64,000 nt of DNA from Entonaema liquescens (Eukaryota; Ascomycota; Sordariomycetes; Xylariales; Xylariaceae): assembly GCA_902805475.1 (NCBI GenBank), contig CADCSX010000011.1:1242001-1306000 (forward strand), in the 5' to 3' direction. A program made the translations under genes and the position numbers. Every line of letters begins with the position of its first letter. Position 1 is the first letter of the stretch. Under the pieces are notes generated by a model that searched no databases, had not been told where the DNA came from, and saw nothing but the letters and a program-made list of their open reading frames with translations. This document shows, piece after piece, positions 13,350 to 26,223 of this stretch.

Positions 13350-16300
13350 AGGCTTGAGACTAGTGTTGTGAGATTAAGGTAAGATAAACAAGTATTGTAA
13401 AGAAAGAGAAGCTAAGAAACGATATGAATAAATGTATAGATCTTGAATTCAGAGGTCGTGAAAAGTAAGCTGGTAGTGTAAGATACACTCTAGAAGCCTT
13501 GACGCAATCTCTGTGCTTCCCGTGCAGGGCACTCGCATTTGCAGGGTATCCCGTGGTTAACGGGACAGGCCTCAGGACAGGGGCGCGTGAGAGGCGCTGC
13601 ACGCGTCTAAGCGGCACACCCGTCGGTGTTTAGAAAACGCATTTTCCAGGGATCTAGACCATAAGAAGATCTAGCAATTAGAAAAAAAAAAAACAGAGAT
13701 TGGTTTCGACTTTGTAGTTTTATACAAGAGAAGACCTCATTGAAGAACTCTTCTTCTCTGTTCCCCCATATTTTCAGTGTAAGCTGGAATGTGTCTTAAA
13801 AGCCTACGCGCTCAAGCAGATAATATCAGTCCCGCTTGGAACTACATTATGCGCATACAAAAAGGGATTACAGCTGGTACGAATGTTCGGTCTTAACGCA
13901 ACACGTTAGAATGCCTTATGGCTTAGCTGATTTCCCCACGGGAATCCACTTTAGAGTTGACCACGATCCGTCCGCTCGTAGCAGAGGTCTCGCAGTCATA
14001 GCTCCAATTCAGATCCGATAGACGGAAAGGATATTCGCCGTGATTCCATTATGAGAATAAGAACCGATACTCAAGCACGCCTGGCTCGTCCCACTTGGGT
14101 TGTGCACTGCGAATGGTGACTCTTTATGGGTCTCGATGTCATATTTTGTAGCGAGGTGCACCCCTTGAAACGAGTGGCAGTGTGCGACGTCGGGAGTAAT
14201 TCAAGCTTAAAATAAAGTAACCGGTTACTTACAAGTTGGGCGAAATAGGCCAATTAAGTGGATTTGACACCTAACGGTCACGGCGGAATACCGACGAGTT
14301 GCTTAAACCCGACCACAAATACCTAGGGTTGACCTGCTTCGTGCGGTAAAACTCCCCGTCGCACAAGAGAAGATTGACTTGACCGGTGCTCGAATTCGAT
14401 ACTGCACGTATATCAGCGACTAACCATCAATCAGAATTTGTTAGTGGAGGCATAAGTAATAGTAGAGTCGCGATGAAGGATTATTACACTAGAAACTAGG
14501 TACATAAGGCCGTGACAGGAACGGGAGAGGTTCGAGCGGTTGCGACAGGGTACCTCTTTTAGGATAGCCGTTGAAGCCGTCTGACTTTAGCTATAGTCTG
14601 AAGTTCCTTGGATTTTTACCAGGGACTGGCCAGTTCAGGATGTTAGTACGTACCGCGCGTATGCTGTAAGATTCGAAAACCTAGGGTCCTCTATGAGAAC
14701 GGGCTTCCATGCAGAAGCAAGGGTCAAAATACGCCCTAGGCGAAGTAGGAAAATGGCCGCTTACAATTGAAAGGTGTGTTAGCAGGGGGTAAGTTTTCGG
14801 GATGAAATGTTTGTGGAGATGGTGTCCCTTGCAAAATGACTGATGATACGCTAAGTACGATACAGACTACTGCAGGTGGTCTGAGGAGTTCCTACCTAAA
14901 GCTGCTAAGTTGCTAAAATACCAAATTCCACTCTCAGGGCTATGCCATAGTTGGGTCTTGCCCCTGCCTATTTCAAGGCCTCACCTTTAGCCCTTGCCTT
15001 TGTACATTTACAGATCGCCTACCTGTACTTACTTGAGATTACCCGCAACTTCCCAAATGCAAGTTCATTACGTATCCAAATTAATTGAATATATAAGTAG
15101 TAATTATGTAATCATTTTCACATTATCGATTCTATTAGTAATGCTACTATTCGGAAACCCTTTTCTCATACAATAATATTACTACACATCGCGTAGCCAT
15201 GAATTTAGCATAGGGCCGACTAGTTAGGTACCTAACCTAACATAATACGAATTAGTTCCTTCTTCAGATACAACTTGAGGCGGGTACCAAGATCGCCAGG
15301 TTTTATGATGCTTCCTACGGTCTACCTAGTTGTGGTAATATGGTGTACCCATCGCTTAACAAGGTTGTCTTGTCTTGGCCATGTATGGTAGCGTCGAGAT
15401 CGAGGACGGGACTCGGGATAACGAGAACTGACAGGACAAGTGGGTAGCTTTCCCCTGGAGAAACCCCAGACGATGGGGTTAAGAGGTTGGTTACCTTTGC
15501 TTTATGCTACTGTTACTACGTGGTGGGCACCGACTGCAGCGCCGGTATGCTAGAACGAGTTCGTTACCAACTGAGCGGATCGGGAAATCCTATCAAGTGT
15601 GTAATACGTACATACTACGAGCGAAATTAGGAGAACACAAGTAGTTAGCAAAGCAAGAGGCACACTTCCTTATTCTCTACCTACCTAAAGCGGGACGGAA
15701 TATGAAGAGGCGCCATCCTTTTCAGTTCGCGAGCTAGTGTACTGAGAAAATTTGAGATCGGGCCCGTCGGCGGAATATCCTCTTCTTTGCAGCTTGCCTT
15801 GATATTATGAAACAGTCTAAACCTGGATGAAAGCCATAGAAGCGAGCGGTAATTTAGCATGTACATAAGTAACGCGCCACTTTGCCGTATTTTAGTCGAC
15901 GTCAACATCAACGTCAATATCGTCTTTCTGATCTCGCACCACGGTGTTGCTACGTAGTTCAATATAAAGTTTCTAGCCGTCCAAGGTTGAAAAGACCATT
16001 TCCACCGGGTCGCTCCGATATAGTTAAATAAATGACATATATCTCTTCGGGCAAGTCTAGATTCGTATGAACTATATTATTATTAGATATTTTAGCTTGT
16101 CGAACACGCAAACTCGTATTACAACTCGGGCTAAATGCTGATGAATAACTTCCCAATCCGATTAAGATCGACATAATTGCGCATCATACGAATCTTCATT
16201 GACAGCGTGCTTATGTCTGAGACACCATACAAAATGAAAGGAGACATTAACGGGATATAGACAGTTCTGGCAACTATCGCGTAGCCTCGGAAATGACATT

Positions 16301-16501
16301 TTATATTATGCATAAGATAAGCATAGTTAAATAGGGCCGATCAGTGATCAGTGATACCACATGCATTTTGCAACAGGCCGGATATTGTACTCTGTACATC
16401 ATGCAGTCAAAGGCGACCCCAAATTCAACCGCGAGAATCACTACTACGTATGTGCGTCCATGCCTACCTAGGTATGAGGAGGTATGCATGTATGTACGCG
16501 T

Positions 16502-16601
16502 TAACCTAAGGTATCACGTGAACTACGTAGTGTTCAAGGTGCCAGCTCATGTTGTCGTCACGGAAATTCCATACTATGTAGTATGTAGATACCTTAGGTT
16601 A
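16502..16601. repeat. ~100-bp inverted-repeat (MITE-like) element
   Basis: A perfect 14-bp inverted repeat, TAACCTAAGGTATC at 16502-16515 and its reverse complement at 16588-16601, bounds a 100-bp unit. Inside, ACTACGTAGTGT and the reverse complement of the right arm, ACTACATAGTAT, match with two differences, so each arm is about 30 bases with a short mismatched step. A TCACGTGA palindrome overlaps the left arm. This is compatible with a miniature inverted-repeat element or a hairpin-forming sequence. No target-site duplication was identified. Confidence 0.55.
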
Positions 16602-19600
16602 GGTTAAGTACCCAAGATAAGTATTTCACATATTGCCTTTCCCCAAACTCACTAGGTTACTGTCTTAAGCCCATGTGCTCGCTATATATCCTCCGTCATG
16701 TCTTATGTTACAATGCTATCAGTTAAGTTGCCAATCTCACGTTACAACTGACTGAAAAGTGAGTATAATACAAAAACATAGAGTTTAGTTGCGTTCTGCA
16801 TATTGAAGTTTCGACGAGCTGCATGATGTAAAGCCTGCATCAATCCTTGACCGGCAGATCTCGTTTCTACGCCCAAAATAAAATCCCCAGATTGTTAGAT
16901 ACCAAGTCCCCTGGATGGTGGAATCGATCAATACAGGGCCCGCGGCCAATGTTAATAAGAGGTGAGTGGGCGCCTTTGAGCCTCGACACGCTATCGACGA
17001 TTGATCCCCGCTAGCTCTACAGAATATCAGGCAGCCTGGTCAACTCGGAGAATTTTGCCGCTCTTCAACTGCGAGGATGTCTCTCGATGCATTGGTATTA
17101 CAATCTCTTGGGAAGGACAGGGCCGCCAAAGCAATGCAGCTTACAGCGGTGCCCAGTTGACAGATCTCATCACACACCGTCCAACGATCTCATAAAATCC
17201 TTCCCCGAGCTCTTCGCTCACACGCACCCGATAAAATGTAAAGCCTGTACCTTTTTTACCCACAAGGATGTCACCCACCTTCGCATCGATGACCCACGCA
17301 ATTAATCAAACTAATACTGTGTTGAATCGTAGCTCAAAGCTACCACCAGCTCATAACGCAAGCTTAAGAAGCTATGACAACCTACCTAAGTAGAGTATTA
17401 GAAAGCTATCAATTCGAACTTATCATATGAAAATGTATGCTATGAGCGCCCGTCACAAGATACAACATGTACCTACTATGTAGACGATACATATATGAAG
17501 CCATTTGTAATGACGCCCTTATCACATGTCAATAACTAATGTATAATTTTATTTGCACCCGAACCCAAACAGGGATATGATCAAAGGTGTGCTGCGTAAT
17601 ATGTACTTTTGTACAGTGTGAGTGGTACCTATTACTAAATGTACCTAACCTATTAGAACGGATAACTAGTGGTTGAAGGGGTGTATGTTTTAAAAATTTA
17701 TGGTCCACTTAGCTCTAAACTCATTTCTGGGGAGGCAATCTCGAGACCAACTTGCTAAGTCGAAAAAGACTTACCGTGGGAAGCCATAACGCATTCAACT
17801 CTACTATACCAATCAAGATGCATTCTATATTTGCCGTTAAGCTACAAGCCGATCCAAACAAGCTAATATTTTATTTCCACCATTTAAATTTGTACAGTAC
17901 CTAAACTACGAATTAGTACCATACAATATCAAGGCATACGATATCAAGTAGCAAACGCTAAGCAGTAATCATTACGAAAGTCGAATTTAAGTAATTGCAA
18001 CTATTAACACACTCCGCCGCCATATATAGCGTGGCCAAATTACTTATATTAGTTGGAAAACTTATCATCAAACATATAACATCTAACCGCATTTGTAAAG
18101 AATAATCTGCGCAAATACTAGCCTACTTCGTAGTAGTTAATATATACTCTCTTATGTGATTCCCGAGATAACCAAAGAACTAGAATAACAAAATACTTGT
18201 ATAAATATTTACTTCTATGACCACGGTTCGATATATGTAATAATATTCACGCGCTTGCTGTATTGCGTATCCTATGTCACTTGAGTTTGGGCAAGCCCGA
18301 GCTCTCTTACTAGCTTTTTGAATTCAGTTTCCTATTTACCTTATGACTATAGCTCTAGGTAATGCTCACAAGTGGTAGTATAAAAGCATATGTAAATATA
18401 GGGACATGGCTTAATATTAGGTTTCTCATCTACGGCTACTAGCTTCAACTAGCCTTTTGTCTTCACTTATTATTATCGAATGCCCTTGTCTTACAAGTCC
18501 CGATAGTAACGACAGCATCAAAAAACTCTTGGCCAGGGGTTCCTTACCCATACAGCCCTAAATACTAGGAGTAGGAATACTCCACTTCTCAACGTACCTT
18601 TTCCCCTTGGACACGCTCAAGCAAGCTAGGAAGGGCATGCTTTGATAGCTTTAATTTTTACATGCCTGTTACTATGCTTACTCCTTGACATCTAATACGT
18701 GATAACTGATTTCGTCCTCGTTGGATCTTTAAGATCAGTTTACAATTTCTGGACGTATATTCACGAACATAAAATTTGAATATATTGGCTATATTTCCTG
18801 AAAGCAAAAAGACTTAAGTTTCAAACACAGCGCAAAAAAGCCCTACTATGCACGTTTTAGGGATAGGGATTGCAATGGATAGTTGGCATCGTAAGAAAGG
18901 TCACTGTACAAATAAACACTCAATCTGTACAGTTGTAACGTTGCTACCATAACAGGATAACTACAATAAACCGAAACTTGCAAAGTAGTCTCAAATCATA
19001 TTAATTAATGGAACTTCATGATGAACCTACTAATGTGTCGTATCATCTTTCCTACAACCTATTCGCTCGAAATCAACCTCCCTAGCTGTTGGTCCTTCAA
19101 GTAGACTCATCTCAGGAGCATAGCCATTTCCTAATGAGTAGAATACTATGTTTTGACAGGGCACCGAATCCTTCGTAGTAGCTTATTTACAATGCTCGCA
19201 GATCGGACCTTCTTACGTGTCTAAGAATGGACATATCATCCCAGAGCGGGATTAGCTCCAAGAGCAGTTATGAAGTCCAAAATTACCTCGTGTTATGAAG
19301 GATTACTCATTTCAGGAAACACATTGGCTACTAGAAATTACTAGCGATGCAACGCTGTATTAAGAAGTCACGTCCTCACGTCGGGAAAAGTCTAGCTACG
19401 CGTCTCAGTCGCCAGTAGTCAGCTCGCTCATGAGAGCGCCGAGCTCGGTTCTTCACCTTCCAAATATTGTCAAACGACAATATGTCTAACCAAAAATTGT
19501 CTCAACGCAAACAAACTCCTTACCATAAGAATATGTCAGCTAAAACAGCTATCCTATCTCTCCATTTCCGTGACCTTAAACCTTTTATAGCCCTTAAATT

Positions 19601-22600
19601 ACAGGTAGGTGGATTTTAGATTTGTTAGGAAGAGATGATTGTGTGTAGCCCATATTCTCAACCCTAAAAGCCAGCCCTGTTATCTTTGAAGACCATAAAA
19701 CTAAGGCGTAGAAAAACTCAAAAACTATATCTGACTATAACTTCATGAATATGAAGTTACTTCACCGAGGTATCTCACCGAGCTCCATGTAACCCAATGA
19801 CTAATGAAGCTTTTACCGCATCAGCGAGGTGATTCTATTACTGTATGCTTATGTACAGCTCTTTAAATCCGAGCCGGACTTTTCTAAACGTTGGTTGAAC
19901 ATGTTCATGCTCTTTACCAAGCATAGACAATAGATATCCAATCTCCAATAGTAGCCACAATGAGGTCTTTGCTCTCCCACCGCCCTTGTTCTCTCGACTC
20001 CATCTGCCCACCGACGAACGAGGTGCTCACACCACCTTCTGGTCTATGCTATGGAAAAGTCCTCGTCATACCTAATCTTACTGCAATAGCCCAGACCGCA
20101 TCGATTGACACATCCATTCATTTTTCGACGTTTACTATTATGGTGCAATCCTCCGTAACCGAATATTAAATATTCACCTATAATAGGTTGATGTACATGT
20201 GTAGAGACTACGTACATACATGTCCTCCCCCTTTACCTTACAGTACAACATACGGGACGTATCTGCCACATCTGCGCCCACAAAACCAGGACGTTGATCT
20301 ACACTTAGATTGAAGGGGGATATGCATTTGTCGCCTAGCATTAGCAATCATCTTAGCATATTATCGTAACCTTCTAAATCCAGATCGTTTTTCTCGCCCG
20401 ATTCGCCCTGAATGGAGAAACTTCGCCCGTGTAAGTAGACAGGAGGGTTCGACAATACCTTTTACTTTCACACCCCTCCCCCCTGGACCTTGCAGGCAAA
20501 CATGGGGGCAAATCTTTCCATTCCCTGTTTCGTTTGCCATAGGATGTAATGCGAATGCTACGGTGCCATTCCACTCGACCCTTGCAGGTGCATATCATAA
20601 GTACTATACGTACTGTCTATGCATCTCTTCTTTTTTCTCCTCTGCGCAATTATTCAGGTAGCCCGTTGCTCCCCGTGCCGCGGTCCTGCGTTTTAGTGCA
20701 TTAAATAGCCGACTCTCTACGGTCTTGTGACATTCCATGTTTCCATTGACGTTCCATGACTACATTTTGGCTTTTCGATACTACGCCACTGTATTATCAT
20801 AGTCTGATCGTTCGTTCACGTAGACCTGACGCGTATTGCCATGTATCTCTCTAGTTTCCTAACGTGTAATAAAATAAAATAAAAAACGGAGATAGACGGC
20901 TTTCCTCTGTAGAGATCATATCCAATGAAGTGGACTACATAAGGCTGCTTTCAAGTGCCCCATATCTATTATAGCACTAAATAAGTGAATAGTCGACGCG
21001 TTGACTGGCTAAGCAGTAGTGTGAGTTCTGCCGCGCGCTTGCAGGGGAGCGTTGACCGTATTGCTATTGCTTCACCTGGTTCTGCTTTGCCGCGACCTTG
21101 CAGGCCCTGCCGCGACCAGAGGTCCATTGTTCGAGAAGGCTGCCTCGCTATCGTGGCATGGGACAGGGTCGCTAACAACAGACGCGTCGTTGTAGGACTC
21201 GAAAAGGGAAGATGAGCAAGTGTCCGTGCTAAGGTAAAATGAAAATTCGATGGGGTCCCAGTCGGGTCCGGTGTTCCTGCAGATATACCATGTCTCCCGT
21301 GCGTTAGGTAACTACTATTATACCTTGTCTCAAGAGAGGTGTACAACGTAGTCGTATAGAATAAGCTAGCTCTCGTAGTATACCGTCTCGCACGACTAAT
21401 ATACAGTGCAAGATGTATAGTAGCGTCGTCAGAACTCACCGATGACAATCTACGGTATTTTTTGAAGTGAAACCGAGCGGAGTTTCCCTCCCTCTGTATA
21501 CCCATATCTGGTAGCGAGCTCGGCTAGGTTACGGTTATTGCAGATAAGTGCAAGCGTAGTATAGTTAGGATATTGTAATACTCTTCTTAGACCTTCTCTT
21601 CGCTCATCTCCGCAATCCTGCGCCTAATGTTTGCGGCTTTTCCCCTTCTTCATTTCGTCTTGCGTTATGGAGTTAGTTCGAAGCTCGCTCAGTCCGTCGT
21701 ATTTCCCCATCCCGTACCATTGCAGACCGGATGTACAAATCATACAGTAGCGTGGTCCGCTCAATGCGTAGGATAAGTACCTGAAATGGCATTTGAAATA
21801 GCCTACGCACACACGCTCGAATTGATATACTACTATTGTATACTGCCTAGCTCACGTTCAAAAGTCCACTTTCAAGCCCACCCCGTCATTTCCCCTGCTT
21901 CCCTCCACTACATCCTTGCCCGTAAAAATGCCGTGCTTCGCATGGTGCATCTAGGTCTGCCGTCGCAACGTGTAGCGGAATAATAAAGGGGATCTTTGTA
22001 CGAGTCTGCGAGTGCGAGCAAGGGATAAGCCCGATTGCCTGTGGTTTGTGCGACACCTCAGGGATGCGACAGAGGTGAACCGTGGAGCTGGGGCGCCCAC
22101 CAGTATCGTCGTTTCTAATGCCCTTGTTCAACGGTCTGCCAGGGGATAGAGATTTTGGGGTTCGGTGCATGGGCAAGGGAGCGAGCACGCACTCACAAGG
22201 GGAACCCAAGTAAGCCCTCTTGTCAAGTTGGGGGTTAAACAGGCATGTTTCCCGTTGTGGGGGAACCTCGAGCTTGACCTCCATACCATGTATACCATGT
22301 ATATCATGTATGATTATAAAAATAATAGTACACCGTAACCTAAGCCAACAGTCAGATAGATACCCAATCACTACGTATGCGTGGCAATCCAAGCTAGTTT
22401 AGAGTAGTCAAGCTTTTTCTATGACCATACGGTTTTATCATGTCTATTAGCTAGAGAGCACTGAGCTTCATCGCTGGAAGATCAACCTAATCAGCCAAGC
22501 ATTCTGTCCAGACTACCACTACTAGTAGTTCTCGACCGGTTAATCTATCCGCCTCTGTAGAGAAACCCCCCCAACCCCCCCAAAAAAAACTAGCATACCT

Positions 22601-22761
22601 ACCTAACATATGCGCACAACACAGGTGAGAGATGAGAAATATGTATCAGCCAACACCGGTCTGAACATCATCGTACATAGTACATTATCCGAACATCAGA
22701 CCAAATAATATGTATGGCTCCGTCTGTAGAAAAGAGGGAGAGCCTCACGCGGGTCGCTGAG

Positions 22762-22782
22762 ATACATACATACATACATACA
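22762..22782. repeat. (ATAC)n microsatellite
   Basis: Five ATAC units in an otherwise unremarkable intergenic stretch. Confidence 0.85.
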
Positions 22783-25052
22783 CAGAAGGAATGGCTGAAA
22801 CATCACCGGCATCTTAACGGCTCATCCGAGTCGACAGAGATGACTAATTCGAAACGAGCACGTACATTAGGGCGTTTTCAAACTCGCCATCATCACACAC
22901 ACTTTTTCGCGTGGCAATGCCAATCATTTCTCGAGGATGGGTACGATAAGGAATTAGGACCGGAAAGTAGCTCAAACCGGATAGACTAGATTCTTACGGG
23001 AAGCACAAACATATCGTCCCAAGAGAATCAAACAACATACGCGTAGCTAATTTGACGGCGAACTATACAAGATAGGAAAGATCGTCTTAATACCCCCCTG
23101 GAAAGTACTTGAAGTGGTGATTTCGGCTTGGATATCTCCGTCTAGGTCGTGTTCATTACACCGGATAGGATTCGATGGCGGCGCCGACACCGCCTGGCGT
23201 GGTTTCGCCTGACAGTACCTCCGGTCTTTACCAACGCGTACATCGGCAACCTCTGATACGCCTCACTCGGGATACTACCCTTATAGCGCGCATTTGTAAA
23301 GTGACTGTTGTCATCCGCACAGACGCAATCCTTCCTCGAGTGAGATATACCCAATGCACCCGAATGATTGCTTCTGCTTATAGAAGGAATTTCAGCTCAT
23401 CGCCGCTTCAAGCCTGGTCTAGATAGTGTAACCACTTACTTGGCCTTCTTAATTATTTGCTTATTATACACTAGGTTAGTCTCATCTACATATGAATATG
23501 GATGGTGGGTTTAGGATTCATCATCGACACCATTCGAAGGGACTCGGGTCTGAAGTTGCCATTTCTAGTCAACAAGTGAGCGCGCATTGACGTATAACCA
23601 AGAGCACTGTAATAATTGCAAGCGTATCTCGAGTCAATCAAAATCTCAACGCTGCGCCGTACGGCTTGATATTGAATCATCGAAAATACTATAGGATGAT
23701 CTAAACCAGCGCCGCAACCACAGCAAAGCATCTTTGCTCATCAACTGTATTTAAAAATAGTGCAGTTCGAAGCGACATGAAAATACTCCAGTAACGCGCT
23801 TATTTTCCTTGTAATAATCGTTCCTATTCATGTTGTAGCCTTGCCTTGCTAATGTCAATATTCAAGTCGTCCTGTTAGTATCTCATCTCAACTAAATATC
23901 TTATGAATAAAAAATAAAAATAAAATCATATACGTGTTACCTGGGTACTTAAGCATCCTTCTATATCGGCAATGGCCTAGAATAGCACGACAACTAGCTC
24001 TAGACAAGTAACACTCACTGGCTTATGATTGTAAATTCAAGTCGACTTTGGATGGGACATTGAGTGTTCCGTATCACATCGTAGGCCGTACGTTTTCACG
24101 GAAATGCTTTACTTAGTTAGGTATTCTCTGACGACAGCACCTATCTAGCTGGTGTTCTGCCTAGCTCGAGTTCTCAAAGGTAAGTATCTTAATTACAAAC
24201 GCTTCTCGTAATAATATAATTTACCAGCTCCTGTGGCGCGCATCTCCTGATTCTTTACCGCGTCGTTAGAACTAGGCCTCTCAGTTGGCTAAGGTTGGTG
24301 GCGAATTGATTGCTAGCTGGCCAATGACTCAAAAGTAGATCTTGCAAATGGCAAATAGTGTAACAGAGCGAAATATATGCCATGTAAGGGACGGCCATCG
24401 TGAAGATTACGTACCGCCCTCTTTTGAACTCTATTGTCCCACGTGGTTCGTCTTCGGTCCGTAAGAGTCTCAAGTTCGATGGTTCACCAGATAAACTAGT
24501 TCCTTATGTACGACCTCGACTTGTAGTAGTCTCGAGGGCATTCTTGTAATACCTACTAATAGTGAAGCCTTCATTTGACAGCTTAGGATGCATCACACTC
24601 CTGCATAGAATGACATGGCTGACTGCGTATCTTCCTAGAAGTGGATAAGGCTGATGGTGAAATACATGTATAATGCTATCAAATTCATCGATTTACACTC
24701 TTGTCTGCTTAAATTGCTATTGCTAACATATAGCTGAAGCCAGAACGCAAGAGTTGTGAATAAACATATGACAACAACACTTGAAGCTACGATTTAATTT
24801 CTCTTATTTGGCAACAACTAACCCAACAGGAGATCATGATGATAAGACAGAATAAGAAGGCATCAAATGGACTATAACAGTAGTCAAGGTACTCGCTACG
24901 TCTTTCTAACTACCACTAGTATTGAATTTCAATGTGTCTACCATGGACGTCTCCCGTACATCACCTTTCTGGTCCACCATAGGAAACTCTACCTCTTTGG
25001 TAGTGAATCCCCAGAAGACAGCAAGAAGCGTGCTGAGTACAACGTGATTAAA

Positions 25053-26223
25053 TCACGGAGGAGTCTCGACGTTAATAGTGGCTGATCCGCTGCTAAAGTA
25101 ACCTTCCGTAGCTACGATCATGTAGTCATGCGAGCCTAGCTTTAAGCCAGCCTTTTCCCACGCCGCGAAATGGTTCCCCGTAGTAACAGTACCGCCTGTC
25201 CGCTTTTGCGTTCGCTACCAAGTTGGATTAGCACACTTTCACAGTATAGTACGAAAAACGCCGTTGAAAATGGGGAAGCAACTTACGATAGACCAATACT
25301 GTTGAAAGGTACGCGTGCCTTCAATACTGGGTTGGTTCTGATGTGCGAGAACATTCTATGTCAGCTGCAAAATCCCACAACTCTGGTCTTCACCGTTCCT
25401 TTCCAGGCGAGGCGAGATGATAGTTGCTACACTTACTACTGAGAGTTAGCCTTGGAAATAACAACACGGGACACTTCATACATACCATATCGCGTGCTAA
25501 CATAGATATCGTAGGTGCCGCCATCAGTTGTTACAGAGCCCTTCTTCTGCGCGTTCGAAGCCGGGTTGTATGTGCCGAAGTTCTCAACAACGTAGGTAGT
25601 ACTCCACGAGCGGGTTCCGAGTCCAGCCATAGACGGCAAGATACTTCAGACAAAGTCAATATAGACCACCTAGAATAGAAGTGCTATTGTTGGATAGCAC
25701 TCACGCTGTTGCCGTTTGGCTGGTATGATCCAGAGTACTTGATCGCCCTGTAACACGTAGAAGTAAGCTACCTAGAATAGAGATGACCCCTTTCGGAAGA
25801 AGGACTTATGCCTTACTTGGAACCACCTGGATTCCATCCCTTGCCGCCAACAAAGTTACCACCGCCTCCACCTATAGAAATGGTTTGTTAGTAAATGGTC
25901 AAGAGTTATTGGGACCAGTTAATCCATGACGCAGCTGAAAACATGCTCACTAAGCTGGCTGATGACGGTGATTGAGAAGACGATGGTTAGATCATGTACA
26001 TACCCCATCTCACGCTGTATTTGCCACCCTCTTCATTGGTGTAGGTGACCTGGGAACCGCCGTCGGTCCACCATGAGAAGTAGTAACCGTTGTGGCGGCC
26101 TGTAGCACTAGGTGTTGACTGACGCCTCTCAAGGATGCCGGAGTCCGTTACGTTAATCGGCGAGGCGGAAACCACGCCTGTAAGAGAAACCCATGCGACA
26201 ATTAATGACTTGAACGAGACCAT
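25053..26223 (-). pseudogene. GH11 endo-1,4-beta-xylanase with two apparent frame lesions
   Basis: Exons on the minus strand: 26223-26004, 25871-25817, 25747-25705, 25643-25486, 25337-25287 and 25214-25053. The start MVSFKSLIVAW opens a signal peptide, and LERR follows as a likely propeptide cleavage site. GH11 hallmarks are in order: GYYFSWWTDGG, FVGGKGWNPGG, YGWTRNPLVEYY with the nucleophile Glu, GTYDIYVSTRY, QPSIEGTRTFQQYWSI, GTVTTGNHFAAW, and VATEGYFSSG with the acid/base Glu. Corrected, it would encode about 227 residues, the usual GH11 size, cutting xylan outside the cell. Two defects stand out. A 4-base CTAC insertion at 25592-25595, right after the nucleophile motif, leads to an early stop. 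At 25486 the best donor (G|GTATGT) leaves one extra base relative to the next exon. Both could be real or assembly errors. The family call is secure; the inactivation is not. Confidence 0.8.

Larger units (their letters stand above)
8514..25052. other. 16.5-kb gene-poor region
   Basis: I find no convincing gene here. The longest ATG-led open frame is 178 codons (21505-20969, minus) and has no recognisable motif. Several others of 80-100 codons look like chance frames. I also looked for tRNA B-box motifs and 5S-like sequence and found none with the rest of the gene. What it holds: poly-T tracts near 10088 and 10171, an A/T-rich tract at 13282-13349, a ~100-bp inverted-repeat element at 16502-16601, an (ATAC)n repeat at 22762, and many variants of CCTAGG, TAGGTA and CCTACCTA. 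It could be decayed transposon DNA, a long regulatory region or non-coding RNA territory; the sequence alone does not decide. Confidence 0.6.
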
